Notes: generated from the sequence alone by a model not told the origin. 64,000 nucleotides of DNA from Armatimonadota bacterium (GCA_031081715.1 JAVHMA010000020.1:1-64000); one strand, 5' to 3'. Positions 36,657 through 46,508 are shown, numbered from the stretch's first letter. Program-made: numbers and translations.

Positions 36657-38384
36657 TCAGGCCTCGGGTGCAAGCGTCTCCATCTCGGCGGCCAGTTCGG
36701 CCACGAGCGGCCGCAGGGTCCGCTCCGAGAAATCGAACTCCGCGCCCGCAGCCGCGAACAGCGCCGGCAACGGCTCGCGGCCGCCGAGCGCCAGCGCAGC
36801 CCGGTAGCGGCGCACCGCGTCCGCGCGGTCGCGCCTGGCCCGGCGCCACACCTGCAGCGCGCCGATCTCGGCGATGGCGTACTCGATGTAGTAGAACGGC
36901 ACCAGGTAGAGGTGCAGCTGGCGGTGCCAGAGCGCGGCTTCCTCCTCTTCGTAGCCCGAGTAGTCCACGCCCGCGCCGAACCGCCGGAAGACCTCCAGCC
37001 AGGCCGCCCGGCGTTGTGCGCGGGAGTGTCCCTCGTGCGTGTACAGCCAGTGCTGGAAGGCATCGATGGTCGCCACCCAGGGAAAGATGAGCACCACCCG
37101 CTCCAGCGCCTCCCGCGCCGAGCGTCGCAGGTCGGCGGGGTCGCGGTAGAAGACGTCGAGGTAGGGCGCCGCCAGCAGCTCCATGCCCATCGACGCAACC
37201 TCGCAGAACTCCATCGGGGCCTCGCGGTACTCCACGATGGGCTCGTCGCGCGCGGCGAGCATGTGGAAGGCATGGCCGCCCTCGTGCAGCAGGGTGCGCA
37301 GGTCGTCGTCCACCCCGACCGCGTTCATGAAGATGAAGGGCACGCGCCGTTCGTGCATGGTGCTCTGGTAACCGCCCGGCGCCTTGCCCTTGCGGCTGTC
37401 CAGGTCGAGCAGGCCCTGCTCGCGCAGGAACCGGAACTGCCGGCCCAACTCGGGGTCCACCCGCGCGACCATCTCCTCCACCCCGGCGGCGAGCTGCTCG
37501 CCGCCCTCGAACGGCCGCAGCGGCGGCCGGCCGAGCGGGTCCACCGACAGGTCCCAGGGCCGCAGGGTCTCGACGCCCAGACGGCGCTGGCGCTCGGCGT
37601 GGATGCGCCGGACCAGGGGCAGCACCGCCGCGTCGACCGCGTCGTGGAAGCGCAGGCAATCCTCCGGGCCATAGTCGAACCGCTCGCGCTGGCGGAACGC
37701 ATACGCGCGGTAGTCGGGGAACCCGGCGGCTCGCGCGATCCGCGCCCGCAGGTCCAGCAGACGGTCGAAGAGCTCCTCCAGCGCCTCGCGGTCGGCCAGT
37801 CGGCGCCGCGCCACGAGCTCCCAGGCCTCCTGGCGCACCGCGCGGTCCGTCTCCTGCAGGTAACGCGCCATCTGCGGCAGCGTGTGCTCCCGGCCGCGAA
37901 AGACCACGGTCATCGCGCCGGTGAGCTTCTGGTACTGCTGCTTGAGCCGCGCCTCCTCGGTTTCCAGCGGGACGGTCTCTGGCCGGAACAGCGCGGCCCG
38001 GTTGGCGATCTGCCGGTCGAGCACGCGGTAGCGCGCCGGCAGCGCCGCCCGGTGCGGGGAGGTCAGGTAGGCCTCGTCGAGCGCGTGGGCCAGCGGCTTC
38101 ACCCTGGGGACGATCTCCGTCACGTAGAACAGGTGCGCGCGCTCGCGCTCCGGGTCGTCGGTCTGGCAGGTCATCGCGACGTAGCGCCGCGCGCGCTCCT
38201 CGTCGATCGCCGCCAACAGCTCGCTGACGTCCTCGAGCCAGCGCTCCAGCGCCGCGGGACTCTCCGGCCGTGCGTCGAGCAACGTTCGGAACAGCGGCTC
38301 GATCTGGCTCCAGACCCCCATGTCCGCCTCCGCCGGCACGAACCGCCGGGGGAACTGCTGGTGCAGGTCCACCGCGACCGCCAT
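36657..38384 (-). CDS. M3 family oligoendopeptidase (PepF-like)
   Basis: A 575-residue cytoplasmic zinc oligopeptidase. The M3 active site is TLLHEGGHAFHMLAARDEPI (HExxH variant HEGGH), with the second-shell motif FCEVASMGMELL providing the glutamate ligand. The rest matches the mostly helical PepF/M3B scaffold. It would finish cleavage of imported peptides to smaller pieces. It is 10 bases downstream of pyruvate kinase and convergent with the LLM gene. Typical family length is 560-610. Confidence 0.92.
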   Translation of the reverse strand: MAVAVDLHQQFPRRFVPAEADMGVWSQIEPLFRTLLDARPESPAALERWLEDVSELLAAIDEERARRYVAMTCQTDDPERERAHLFYVTEIVPRVKPLAHALDEAYLTSPHRAALPARYRVLDRQIANRAALFRPETVPLETEEARLKQQYQKLTGAMTVVFRGREHTLPQMARYLQETDRAVRQEAWELVARRRLADREALEELFDRLLDLRARIARAAGFPDYRAYAFRQRERFDYGPEDCLRFHDAVDAAVLPLVRRIHAERQRRLGVETLRPWDLSVDPLGRPPLRPFEGGEQLAAGVEEMVARVDPELGRQFRFLREQGLLDLDSRKGKAPGGYQSTMHERRVPFIFMNAVGVDDDLRTLLHEGGHAFHMLAARDEPIVEYREAPMEFCEVASMGMELLAAPYLDVFYRDPADLRRSAREALERVVLIFPWVATIDAFQHWLYTHEGHSRAQRRAAWLEVFRRFGAGVDYSGYEEEEAALWHRQLHLYLVPFYYIEYAIAEIGALQVWRRARRDRADAVRRYRAALALGGREPLPALFAAAGAEFDFSERTLRPLVAELAAEMETLAPEA

Positions 38385-38394
38385 TCCGTCCTCC

Positions 38395-39816
38395 TCACTC
38401 GACCGTGACGACCTTCAGCATATTGGTGGTGCCCGACCGGCCGATCGGCACCCCCGCCGTCACCACGACCTGCTCCCCGCGGCGGGCGACGCCGAGCGCC
38501 ATCGCCGCCCGCACGCCGCTGGCGATCAGCTCGTCGATGTCCCTGACGGGCTCCACCAGCACGGGCCGCACCCCCCAGACAAGCGCCAGGTGCCGGGCGG
38601 TGGCCGCGTCGTGGGTCACCGCGACGATCGGCCGGCGCGGCCGCAGCCGGGAGACGCGGCGCGCCGTGCTGCCGGACTGGGTGGCCGCCACGATGGCCGC
38701 GGCGTCGATCGCCTCCGCGGCCTCGCACGCGGCCAGGGCGATGGCCTCGCCCGTCTCGGGTGTCCGCTCGCGCGCGCGCGCCGCGAACATCAGGTCGTAG
38801 GGCAGGGCCGCCTCCGCGCGCTCCGCGATCGCGGCCATGGTGGCCACGGCCTCGACGGGGTAGGCGCCGATCGCCGTCTCACCCGAGAGCATGAGCGCGT
38901 CAGTGCCGTCGAAAACCGCGTTGGCCACATCGGCGGCCTCGGCTCGCGTCGGCCGCGGCCTCTCGATCATGCTCTCGAGCATCTGCGTTGCGGTGATGAC
39001 CGGCCGCCCCAGCCGATTGCAGAGCGCGATGATCGACTTCTGCACGACCGGCACGTCCTCGATCGATGTCTCGACGGCCAGGTCGCCTCGGGCGACCATG
39101 ACGGCGTCCGCGACCGCGGCGAGCTCCTCGATGCGGTCCAGGGCCCGGCGCTGCTCGATCTTCGCCACGAGCTTGCAGGACGCGCGGCGCGCGGCGAGCA
39201 GCCCGCGCACACGCGCGATCTCCTCGGGGCGCTCCACAAACGACAGGCCGACGAAGTCCACCCCGTGCGCTATGCCCCACTCCAGGCAGCGCAGGTCGTC
39301 GTCGGTAACCGCCGGCACGCTGAGAGGGACGCCGGGCACGTTCAGCCCCGCGTGCTGACGCAGCCGGCCGCCGCGCTCCACCCGACAGCGTACCAGCCGC
39401 CCGTCCACCGCGGTGACCTCGAGCGCGATCTCGCCGTCCTGGAGGAATATCCGCACCCCGGCCCGCACGTCGTCCGCCAGGTGCGCGTAGGCGATCGGGA
39501 TGAGACCGTCGCCCGCGCCGCCGCCCGAGGCCAGCACCACCTCCTGGCCACCGGCCAGGGTCATCGCCCCGCCGGGGAGCGCCCCCACCCGCAGCTTCGG
39601 ACCGGGGAGGTCCTGCAGCACCGCGAGCGGTTGGCCGCGCGCGGCCGCGGCCCGGCGCGCGGCCTCGAGGCGCCGGGCGTGCTCGTCGGGCGTACCGTGC
39701 GAGAAGTTGAGGCGCACGACCTCGACGCCGGCGGCCACCAGGCGGCCGAGCCGCTCCGGATCGTCCAGCGCGGGGCCGAGCGTGGCGACGATCTTCGTGC
39801 GGCGCGCGACGGCCAT
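38395..39816 (-). CDS. pyk: Pyruvate kinase
   Basis: A 473-residue glycolytic enzyme converting phosphoenolpyruvate and ADP to pyruvate and ATP. N-terminal RRTKIVATLGPALDDPERL, VVRLNFSHGT, the metal/K+ region around LVAKIEQRRALDRIEELA, MVARGDLAVE and the hallmark PVITATQMLESMI with PTRAEAADVANAVFDGTDAL. It lacks the extra PEP-utiliser C-terminal domain of some Firmicutes enzymes. Start ATG 39816 is clear by homology. A TATACT at 39832-39837 on the minus strand is a likely -10. Gene symbol is functional; isozyme class is not assignable. Confidence 0.95.
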   Translation of the reverse strand: MAVARRTKIVATLGPALDDPERLGRLVAAGVEVVRLNFSHGTPDEHARRLEAARRAAAARGQPLAVLQDLPGPKLRVGALPGGAMTLAGGQEVVLASGGGAGDGLIPIAYAHLADDVRAGVRIFLQDGEIALEVTAVDGRLVRCRVERGGRLRQHAGLNVPGVPLSVPAVTDDDLRCLEWGIAHGVDFVGLSFVERPEEIARVRGLLAARRASCKLVAKIEQRRALDRIEELAAVADAVMVARGDLAVETSIEDVPVVQKSIIALCNRLGRPVITATQMLESMIERPRPTRAEAADVANAVFDGTDALMLSGETAIGAYPVEAVATMAAIAERAEAALPYDLMFAARARERTPETGEAIALAACEAAEAIDAAAIVAATQSGSTARRVSRLRPRRPIVAVTHDAATARHLALVWGVRPVLVEPVRDIDELIASGVRAAMALGVARRGEQVVVTAGVPIGRSGTTNMLKVVTVE

Positions 39817-39831
39817 CGGGAGTCCAGACGC

Positions 39832-39837
39832 AGTATA
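39832..39837 (-). promoter_or_regulatory. -10 hexamer upstream of pyruvate kinase
   Basis: Minus-strand TATACT lies 15 bases before ATG 39816. The upstream TTCTGC at the -35 distance is weak. No Shine-Dalgarno is evident. Confidence 0.4.
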
Positions 39838-39919
39838 GCAACGTCGCACGGCGCGCAGAAGGCCCGGCCGCGCGACGGGGAGAATGGTCAACAGACCACG
39901 CGTCGAGGAGGGTGGGTCG

Positions 39920-41449
39920 GTGGTCCTGCGCGTCGTCGTCTTCGGCAGCGGAGCGATTCTGATGGGGCTCGAGATCGTCGGGAGCCGGATCATCGCGCCG
40001 TTCTTCGGGAGCTCCGTGTTCGTGTGGGGCGCGCTCATCAGCATCTTCCTGGGTGCGCTCAGCCTGGGGTACTACCTGGGCGGGACGATGGCCGACCGGT
40101 GGCCGAGCGCCACCGTGCTCGCCGGGCTGCTCTCTCTGGCGGGGATCGCGATCCTGAGTCTCAACGTGATCGCCCGCCCGGTGCTGCTGGCCTTCGACGC
40201 GTGGGACCTGGGGCCGCGGCTGAGCCCGCTGCTCGCGTCGGTGGTGCTCTTCGCCGCCCCGAGCGTGCTGATGGGCACGACCTCGCCGTTCGCGATCAAG
40301 CTCGTGGCGCGCGACCTGGCCACGGTCGGCGCCAGCGCGGGTGTCCTGTACGCGCTCTCCACCGCGGGCAGCATCGCGGGCACGATCGCGACGGCCTTCT
40401 TCTTGATCCCGTCGCTCGGCGTGCGCGCCATCCTCTATCTGCTGGGCGGCGGCCTGCTGGTGCTCGCCGGCCTGCTGGTCGCGGCCTACGGCCGCGCCGC
40501 CCGGCCGGCACTCGGCGTGGCGGTGCTGCTGCTCGCGCTGCTCGCCCCTCCGCCGGGCGAGGCGGGCCCGATCCGGCTCCCGACGCAGCGCGTGGTCTAC
40601 GAGCGCGACAGCGCCTACCACCAGATCAGCGTGCTCGAGGACGGCCTCAACCGCTACCTGCGTTTCAACCGCTCGTTCCAGGGCGGCATGGTGCTGCGCG
40701 ACCCGTTCGAGAGCCCCTTCCTCTACACGTCCTACGCCCACCTGGCCCACGTCTTCCACCCGGGCATCCGGCGCGTGCTGATGATCGGCCTGGGGTCGGG
40801 GACCATCCCCAAGCGCTTCACGCGCGACTACCCCGAGGTGACGGTGGACAGCGTCGAGCTCGACCCGGCGGTGGTCGAGGTGGCGAAGCGCTTCTTCGAG
40901 GTGCGGGAGGATGCGCGCCACCGCGTGGCGGTCCAGGACGGCCGGGTGTTCGTGCGGCGGGCCGAGGCGCGCTACGACCTGGTAATCCTCGACGCCTACT
41001 TCGCGGAAGGGATTCCCTTCCACCTGGCCACGAAAGAGTTCCTCGAGCAGGTCCGGGAGCGCCTGACCCCAGGCGGGGTGGTCGTCTCGAACATCATCGG
41101 CGCGCTCGACGGTCCGAACAGCCACCTCTACCGCGCGCTGCACCGGACCTACGGGGTGGTCTTCCCGGGCCTCTACCCCTTCCCTACGGCCTTCGGCCTG
41201 TCGCGCAACCCGACCGAGACGCGCACGATCATCCTGGTCGCGACCGCGCGGGCGGGCCTCAGCGCCGAGCAGATCGTCGCCGCGGCGCAGCGGCTCCGCG
41301 CCGACCGCCGGGTGACGCTGCCGCTCGACCGGTACGCGCGCGACTACTACGACCGCCCGGTGGCGACCGAGGGCGTGCCGCTGCTGACGGACAACTACGC
41401 GCCGGTGGACATCCTGCCGGTCTACGGTTGGGAGCCGGAGCGGCGCTAG
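39920..41449 (+). CDS. Membrane-fused spermidine synthase-like protein
   Basis: A 509-residue fusion: about seven N-terminal helices (residues 1-220; SGAILMGLEIVGSRIIAPFF, ISIFLGALSLGYYLGG) then a spermidine synthase-like methyltransferase-fold domain (about 235-480). S-adenosyl-binding region is RVLMIGLGSGTIPKRF with DSVELDPAVVEVAKRFF, and the acidic catalytic-type motif is LVILDAYFAEGIPFHL. These fused proteins are common; aminopropyltransferase activity is not proven for them. GTG 39920 is preferred because GGAGG precedes it; ATG 39884 is in frame without one. Confidence 0.88.
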   Translation: MVLRVVVFGSGAILMGLEIVGSRIIAPFFGSSVFVWGALISIFLGALSLGYYLGGTMADRWPSATVLAGLLSLAGIAILSLNVIARPVLLAFDAWDLGPRLSPLLASVVLFAAPSVLMGTTSPFAIKLVARDLATVGASAGVLYALSTAGSIAGTIATAFFLIPSLGVRAILYLLGGGLLVLAGLLVAAYGRAARPALGVAVLLLALLAPPPGEAGPIRLPTQRVVYERDSAYHQISVLEDGLNRYLRFNRSFQGGMVLRDPFESPFLYTSYAHLAHVFHPGIRRVLMIGLGSGTIPKRFTRDYPEVTVDSVELDPAVVEVAKRFFEVREDARHRVAVQDGRVFVRRAEARYDLVILDAYFAEGIPFHLATKEFLEQVRERLTPGGVVVSNIIGALDGPNSHLYRALHRTYGVVFPGLYPFPTAFGLSRNPTETRTIILVATARAGLSAEQIVAAAQRLRADRRVTLPLDRYARDYYDRPVATEGVPLLTDNYAPVDILPVYGWEPERR

Positions 41450-41461
41450 GACCTGATCCGT

Positions 41462-41481
41462 CCTGCGCGCGGCGGCGCAGG
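41462..41481 (+). terminator. Possible bidirectional terminator hairpin
   Basis: CCTGCGC (41462-41468) pairs with GCGCAGG (41475-41481) in the 33-base gap between two convergent genes. No T-tract follows on either strand, so it is a weak candidate. Confidence 0.3.
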
Positions 41482-41482
41482 C

Positions 41483-42358
41483 TCAGCCCTTCGCGTACGG
41501 CTGGCCGAGCGCCTCGGGCTTCGCCAACCCCCACCGCGTCCGGAACCAGGGTGTGGAGATGACCACCAGGATCGGGATCGTGATGGCGAACGGCAGCGTC
41601 CGCCACACGTACCGCGAGAGAATGCCGGGAAGCACGAGCTCCGGGCTCAGCGAGAGCTGCCACATCAGGCCGAACAAGGACGCCCCCGCCAGCAAGATCC
41701 AGGGGTTCCACATCGAGAAAAACACGAGCGCGAGGCTCACGAATCCCCAGCCCATGATGAAGTTGTAGTTCCACACCGGGTTATACGACAGCGTGTACGC
41801 CGCGCCCGCCAGCGCCGCCAGCACGCCGCCGGCCACCACGCAGAGATAGCGGATCGCGGCGACCGGAATGCCCGCGGCCTCGGCGGCCGCCGGGTTCTCC
41901 CCGACCGAGCGGATCGCCAGCCCCGGGCCGGTTCGGTACAGCAGGAACCACGCGGCGGCGACCAGCAGTACGCCGAGCACGAAGAACGGCGGGAGGCCGG
42001 CTGGGCTCTCAATGCGACCCAGCCCGAGCGGCCCCGCGTAGGGGCTGCCGAGGAACGTCGTGAGGCCGAAGCTCAGGATCCACAGGCCCATGCCGCTGAC
42101 GACCTGGTCGCCGCGCAGCGTGATCGAGAAGAATCCGTGGGCACACCCCAGCAGCGCGCCGACGGCGAGCGCGGCGGCGAACCCCAGCGGGAAGTTCCCC
42201 GTGGCCTGCGTGGCGATGAAGGCGACGGTGCCGCCGAACAGCATCAGCCCCTCGAGCCCGACGTTGAGGACGCCCGAGCGCTGACCGACCAGCTCGCCCA
42301 GGGCCGCGAGCAGGAGGATCGCCGAGACCTCGAGGCTGCGGACGGCCAGCTCCCACAT
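41483..42358 (-). CDS. BMP-type ABC importer permease (YufQ/NupQ-like)
   Basis: A 291-residue permease of the branched-chain/nucleoside family (BPD_transp_2). Helices around AILLLAALGELVGQRSGVLNVGLEGLML and the coupling loop AIRSVGENPAAAEAAGIPV are characteristic; the end FSMWNPWILLAGASLFG fits NupQ/YufQ. It is the second permease of the importer, 4 bases after the first. Such importers with BMP-family binding proteins carry purine nucleosides or related compounds. Confidence 0.93.
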   Translation of the reverse strand: MWELAVRSLEVSAILLLAALGELVGQRSGVLNVGLEGLMLFGGTVAFIATQATGNFPLGFAAALAVGALLGCAHGFFSITLRGDQVVSGMGLWILSFGLTTFLGSPYAGPLGLGRIESPAGLPPFFVLGVLLVAAAWFLLYRTGPGLAIRSVGENPAAAEAAGIPVAAIRYLCVVAGGVLAALAGAAYTLSYNPVWNYNFIMGWGFVSLALVFFSMWNPWILLAGASLFGLMWQLSLSPELVLPGILSRYVWRTLPFAITIPILVVISTPWFRTRWGLAKPEALGQPYAKG

Positions 42359-42362
42359 CGAC

Positions 42363-43502
42363 CTACGCGCCGGGAAGCCCGCCCACCACGGCCTCGGGGG
42401 CCGCAGCTGCGCGCCGTCGCCAGACCACGCGGAACGCCTGGAGCACGTGCGACCCGATGAACGTCATCATGAGCAGGCCCAGCAGCGCGTAGTCCACGCC
42501 GAAGGGCAGGCGCAGGGCGCCCTGCGCGAAGCGGGCACCCAGCGAGAGGCCGCCAAAGAGGAACGCGATCGGGACCGCGCCGAGCGCCGACCCGCGGGCG
42601 ATCAGCGCGGAGATCATGCCGTAGAAGCCAAGGTCGCCGTAGTAGCCGTAGTTCCCCGGAATCTTGTAGACGCCGGGGATCGCCGCGAAGTTGTGGTAGC
42701 CGGCCAGCCCCGCGAACGCGCCACCGAGCAGGAAGACGAGCAGCGAGGTCGCCGCGGGGTTAACGCCGCCGTAGCGGGCCGCGGCCGGGCTCTCGCCGAA
42801 TGCGCGGATGCGGTAGCCGAGCGCGGCGCGGGCGAAGAGCAGGTCGAGGAGCGCCGCCGCGCCGAGGGCCGCCGCCGCGGTGAACGGCACGCCCCACCAC
42901 AGCGGGGCGCGGAGCGGTGCCGGCAGCGTGAAGCTCTCGCCCTCGGCCGTCGCGCCCATGAACGGCCCACCTTCCTTCACCATGTACGCCACAACCCAGA
43001 AGAGGATCGAGTTCAGCATCATCGTGACCAGGATCTCGTTCACCTGGAAGCGCGCGCGCAGGACCCCGGCGATCCCGCCCGCCGCCGCACCCGCGGCGGC
43101 CGCCGCGGCGATCATGAGCGCGATCACAACCGCGGGCGCCGGGGCGCCCGGCGGCTCGCGCCACAGCAGGAGCGGCACCGCGAACGCGGCCAGCCCGCCC
43201 GCGTACACCTGCCCGGGCAGGCCGATGTTCCACAGCCCGGCCCGCAGCGGCACCAGAAAGGCGTAGGTGCAGAACAGCAGGTAGATGGAGCGGTGCACAG
43301 TGGCTGCCAGGCCGTGAGGGTTGAGGAACGCGTACGAGAAGATGGCGCGGTACGCCGCGGCGGGCGACGCGTCCGCGGACAGGAAGAGCACGCTCGCGAG
43401 CGCGAGCGCGGCCACGATGGCTGCGACCGCGGTGAGCACCGTGTAGCCCGCGGGCGGCGCCTGGCGCGGCTCGAGGGTGAGCTCGTGACGGCCGAGCCTC
43501 AC
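42363..43502 (-). CDS. BMP-type ABC importer permease (YufP/NupP-like)
   Basis: A 379-residue BPD_transp_2 permease, about 9-10 helices: VLTAVAAIVAALALASVLFL, FCTYAFLVPLRAGLWNIGLPGQVY, and the coupling loop RIRAFGESPAAARYGGVNP. GTG 43502 is chosen: it overlaps the ATPase stop by 4 bases (GTGA). The frame extends to 43517 with no ribosome-binding site. Pairs with the YufQ-like protein. Confidence 0.93.
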   Translation of the reverse strand: MRLGRHELTLEPRQAPPAGYTVLTAVAAIVAALALASVLFLSADASPAAAYRAIFSYAFLNPHGLAATVHRSIYLLFCTYAFLVPLRAGLWNIGLPGQVYAGGLAAFAVPLLLWREPPGAPAPAVVIALMIAAAAAAGAAAGGIAGVLRARFQVNEILVTMMLNSILFWVVAYMVKEGGPFMGATAEGESFTLPAPLRAPLWWGVPFTAAAALGAAALLDLLFARAALGYRIRAFGESPAAARYGGVNPAATSLLVFLLGGAFAGLAGYHNFAAIPGVYKIPGNYGYYGDLGFYGMISALIARGSALGAVPIAFLFGGLSLGARFAQGALRLPFGVDYALLGLLMMTFIGSHVLQAFRVVWRRRAAAAPEAVVGGLPGA

Positions 43503-45025
43503 CGGGCCGCAGCCCACTCGCGCCGCCGCCCGGCCATCATGGCGCCGACGGTCTCCGGGTCGGCCTGCTCCCGGCCGAGCCAGGCGACGAACCGGCCCTC
43601 GTAGATGGGCGCCACCCAGTCGCCCAGCGCGACGATCTCGTCCAGGTCCTCGGAGATGAGCACGACCGCGGCGCCGCCGGCGGCCGCCTCGCGTAGTTGC
43701 GCGCGGACGAACGCGGTCGCCTCCACGTCGAGGCCCTGCGTGGGGAGGTGCGCGATGAGCACCCGCGGCGCACGAGAGAGCACGCGCCCCAGGATCATCT
43801 TCTGAAGGTTGCCGCCCGAGAGTTGGCGCGCGCGGGCGTACGGGTGCGGGACCTTCACGTCGAAGCCGTCGATGATGCGCCGGGTAAGCCGGGCGAGGCC
43901 GGCGTCGTCGAGCAGACCGCGCCGGACGTACGCCGGGTCGAAGTGGTAGGTGAGCGCGGTGTTGTCCACCAGCGAAAAGGCACCGATGGACGCCACCTCG
44001 GTTCGCTCCGCCGGGATGTAGCCGACGCCCAGCGCCCAGCGCGCCACCGGCGGGAGACGGGTGATGTCACGGCCGTCCAGGCGGACGCGCCCGGCCGTCG
44101 CAGGACGCAGGCCGGCCAGCACCTGGGCCAGCTCCTCCTGGCCGTTGCCCGCCACGCCGGCAATCCCGAGGATCTCCCCCTCGCGCAGCGCGAACGAGAC
44201 CCCCCGCAGGGCCGCGACGCCACGGTCGCCGAGACAGGCCAGGTCCTCGACCTCAAGCACCCGACGGCCGGGCGCACCGGACGGGCCAGCCGGGCCCGGC
44301 GCGACGTCGCGGCCCACCATGTAGCGGACGAGGAGGTCCTCGGTCGCCTCGGCCGTCCGCAGGCGCCCCACGACGCGCCCCGCGCGCAGCACGGTGACCC
44401 GGTCGCAGGCGCTCATCACCGTGGGCAGCTTGTGGGTCACGAGCAGCGCCGTGACCCCCTCGCCGCGGACCATCGCCTGCAATCCAGCGAGCAGCGCCGC
44501 GGCTTCAGGCGGCGTGAGCACGGAGGTCGGCTCGTCCAGGATCAGCACGCGCGCGCCCCGGTAGAGTGCCTTGAGGATCTCCACCCACTGCCGCTCGCCC
44601 TCGGAGAGCTGCCAGACCCGCGCGCCCAGGTCGAGGCCGACACCGTACCGGCGGCACAGCGCGGCCACCTCGACCCGCGCGTCGCGCAGGCTGAGCACCC
44701 CACGCACCCGGGGATGGCCGAGCACGATGTTCTCCAGGACGGTGTGGGCGGCCACCAGCCGCCGCGTCTGGTGGACCATGCCGATCCCGTGCGTCAGCGC
44801 GTCGTGGGGGGACCGGAACTCCACGCGGCGGCCGTGGAGGAAGAGCGCGCCCTCGTCCGGCTGCACCAGGCCGAACAGCACGTTCATCAGTGTGGTCTTG
44901 CCGGCGCCGTTTTGTCCCAGCACGGCGTGGATCTCCCCGCCGGGGACCTCGAGATCCACCCGATCGAGGGCCAGGACGCCCGGAAAGCGCTTCGTGATGC
45001 CCCGGGCCGCGAGGACGACTTCCAC
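43499..45025 (-). CDS. BMP-type ABC importer ATPase with two nucleotide-binding domains
   Basis: A 508-residue tandem ABC ATPase (YufO/NupO/RbsA-like). First domain: Walker A GQNGAGKTTL, signature LSEGERQWVEI, Walker B RVLILDEPT. Second domain: Walker A is degenerate at AGVAGNGQEELAQ, signature QLSGGNLQKMILGRVL, Walker B lacks the usual DEP (RVLIAHLPTQGLD). One active and one altered site is usual in this class. It powers the two permeases downstream. Start GTG 45025. Confidence 0.94.
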   Translation of the reverse strand: MEVVLAARGITKRFPGVLALDRVDLEVPGGEIHAVLGQNGAGKTTLMNVLFGLVQPDEGALFLHGRRVEFRSPHDALTHGIGMVHQTRRLVAAHTVLENIVLGHPRVRGVLSLRDARVEVAALCRRYGVGLDLGARVWQLSEGERQWVEILKALYRGARVLILDEPTSVLTPPEAAALLAGLQAMVRGEGVTALLVTHKLPTVMSACDRVTVLRAGRVVGRLRTAEATEDLLVRYMVGRDVAPGPAGPSGAPGRRVLEVEDLACLGDRGVAALRGVSFALREGEILGIAGVAGNGQEELAQVLAGLRPATAGRVRLDGRDITRLPPVARWALGVGYIPAERTEVASIGAFSLVDNTALTYHFDPAYVRRGLLDDAGLARLTRRIIDGFDVKVPHPYARARQLSGGNLQKMILGRVLSRAPRVLIAHLPTQGLDVEATAFVRAQLREAAAGGAAVVLISEDLDEIVALGDWVAPIYEGRFVAWLGREQADPETVGAMMAGRRREWAAAR

Positions 45026-45076
45026 GGGCGCTAGGTCACGGCCGGGCCGCGCCGCGGGCCGCCGCCCGCGTCCGCC

Positions 45077-46333
45077 TCACCTGAGAATGGTCATCCCGTC
45101 CAGGTCGAAGTTGAACTTGCCGAGCAGCCACTCGTCGGACGGCATCTCCCCTGCCTTCTTGACCACGGTGCCCTTGGCGGGGATCGGCGTGTCCTTGAGG
45201 GCCAGCCCTGTGCCGTTGCTGACGAACGCATGCGCCTGGAACGGATCCCACTGCCCCTTCATCATCTGGTCGCGGCGCTGGGCCACCAGCCGGAGGATGG
45301 AAGCGGCGATGAGCGGCCGCGCCTTCGGGCTGATCGCGTCCACGCCCACCCGCTTGTTGTTCATGATGTCCACCGTGGGCTCGACCGTGCCGTCGGCGAG
45401 CGTCATGGTGTCGCGCATGCCGAGGTAGAGCAGCGTGCGCGGGCTCTGGTTGCCCGCCAGCCAGTCGCGCACCATGCGGTCGTAGAGCACCTCCCAGCGC
45501 GTGTCGAAGGAGACCGCGACCGTGTCGGTGCTCGACCAGCCGTAGAACCCCACGACGTCCATGTCCTTGCCGACGAACCAAATCTTCCGCTCCTGGGCCA
45601 CGTCCAGGGGCGAGCCGGAGTCGGTCTGTTGGGTGATCACGTCCACGCGGTACTGGCGCACCAGCGTCGTGGCGACCTCGCGCTCTTCCGTGGGCTTGTA
45701 CCAGTCGCCGACGTACTTGACGTAGACGTTCACGCGCCGCCCGAGTGTCCGGGCTCCCTCCTGCACCCCCAGGTAGAAGGCCGCGGTCCGGCGGAGCACC
45801 TGCACGTTGGGGAAGGCAGACACGATGCCGACGTTGCCGGTCCGCGTGAGCGCCGCCGCGATGAGTCCCTCCAGGTAGAGCGCCTGGTACTGCCGGGGGA
45901 AGAACCGGATGAAGTTGCGCTTGGTGGTCACGTCGCTGGCGACCACCGATCCGAAGTAGACGTTCGGGTACCGGTCCGCCAGGTCCTTGAGCGGCAGGCC
46001 CATGAACTCGGCGTTGCCGACCACGATGGTGGCGCCCTGGCGGATGAGCTCCTCGGCGTAGGGCACGGTCAGGTCCGGGCCGACCTCCTCGCGGTAGACG
46101 TACCGCACGTTGGGGTACTTCTGCGCGATGCGCTGACCGGCGCGGTGGTGCGCGCCGGACCAGGTCGTTCCTTTGATGACGCTGAAGTGCAAGATCGCGA
46201 GCACCGCCGGCCGGGGCGCCGCCGCGGCCGGCGCGCCGCCGCCCGGCAGGCTCCCCAGGAGCACCGCGAGCGCGAGCGCTAGGATCACGACTCGGACTGT
46301 AACCCTCACGCGCCACCGACCTGCCCGGTCCAT
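45077..46333 (-). CDS. BMP family ABC transporter substrate-binding protein
   Basis: A 418-residue basic membrane protein (BMP/PnrA-like) family binding protein. Signal peptide about 1-38 (VVILALALAVLLGSLPGG...APAAAA) without a lipobox cysteine, then two Rossmann-like lobes: LAILHFSVIKGTTWSGAH, GATIVVGNAEFMGLPL, YFGSVVASDVTTKRNFIR, GNVGIVSAFPNVQVL, DVITQQTDSGSPL. Relatives bind purine nucleosides or other small ligands. ATG 46333 has GGAGG five bases upstream. It is the first gene of the importer operon; the absent lipobox argues for a free periplasmic protein. Confidence 0.92.
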   Translation of the reverse strand: MDRAGRWRVRVTVRVVILALALAVLLGSLPGGGAPAAAAPRPAVLAILHFSVIKGTTWSGAHHRAGQRIAQKYPNVRYVYREEVGPDLTVPYAEELIRQGATIVVGNAEFMGLPLKDLADRYPNVYFGSVVASDVTTKRNFIRFFPRQYQALYLEGLIAAALTRTGNVGIVSAFPNVQVLRRTAAFYLGVQEGARTLGRRVNVYVKYVGDWYKPTEEREVATTLVRQYRVDVITQQTDSGSPLDVAQERKIWFVGKDMDVVGFYGWSSTDTVAVSFDTRWEVLYDRMVRDWLAGNQSPRTLLYLGMRDTMTLADGTVEPTVDIMNNKRVGVDAISPKARPLIAASILRLVAQRRDQMMKGQWDPFQAHAFVSNGTGLALKDTPIPAKGTVVKKAGEMPSDEWLLGKFNFDLDGMTILR

Positions 46334-46508
46334 GTCGGCCTCCTCTCCGCGTCCGCCGGCCGCGTGCGGTCCTCGCGCCGCCGGCGCCATCCTGCTGGTT
46401 GTAGTTCGACGTGCGTGCCGATGGATGCCCGTTCGCGGGCGCGCGGGGCTTTCCCTCTCAGCCTCCCGCGCGGGCCATGGCGGCGCGGACCGCGGAGCCG
46501 AGAGCGGA

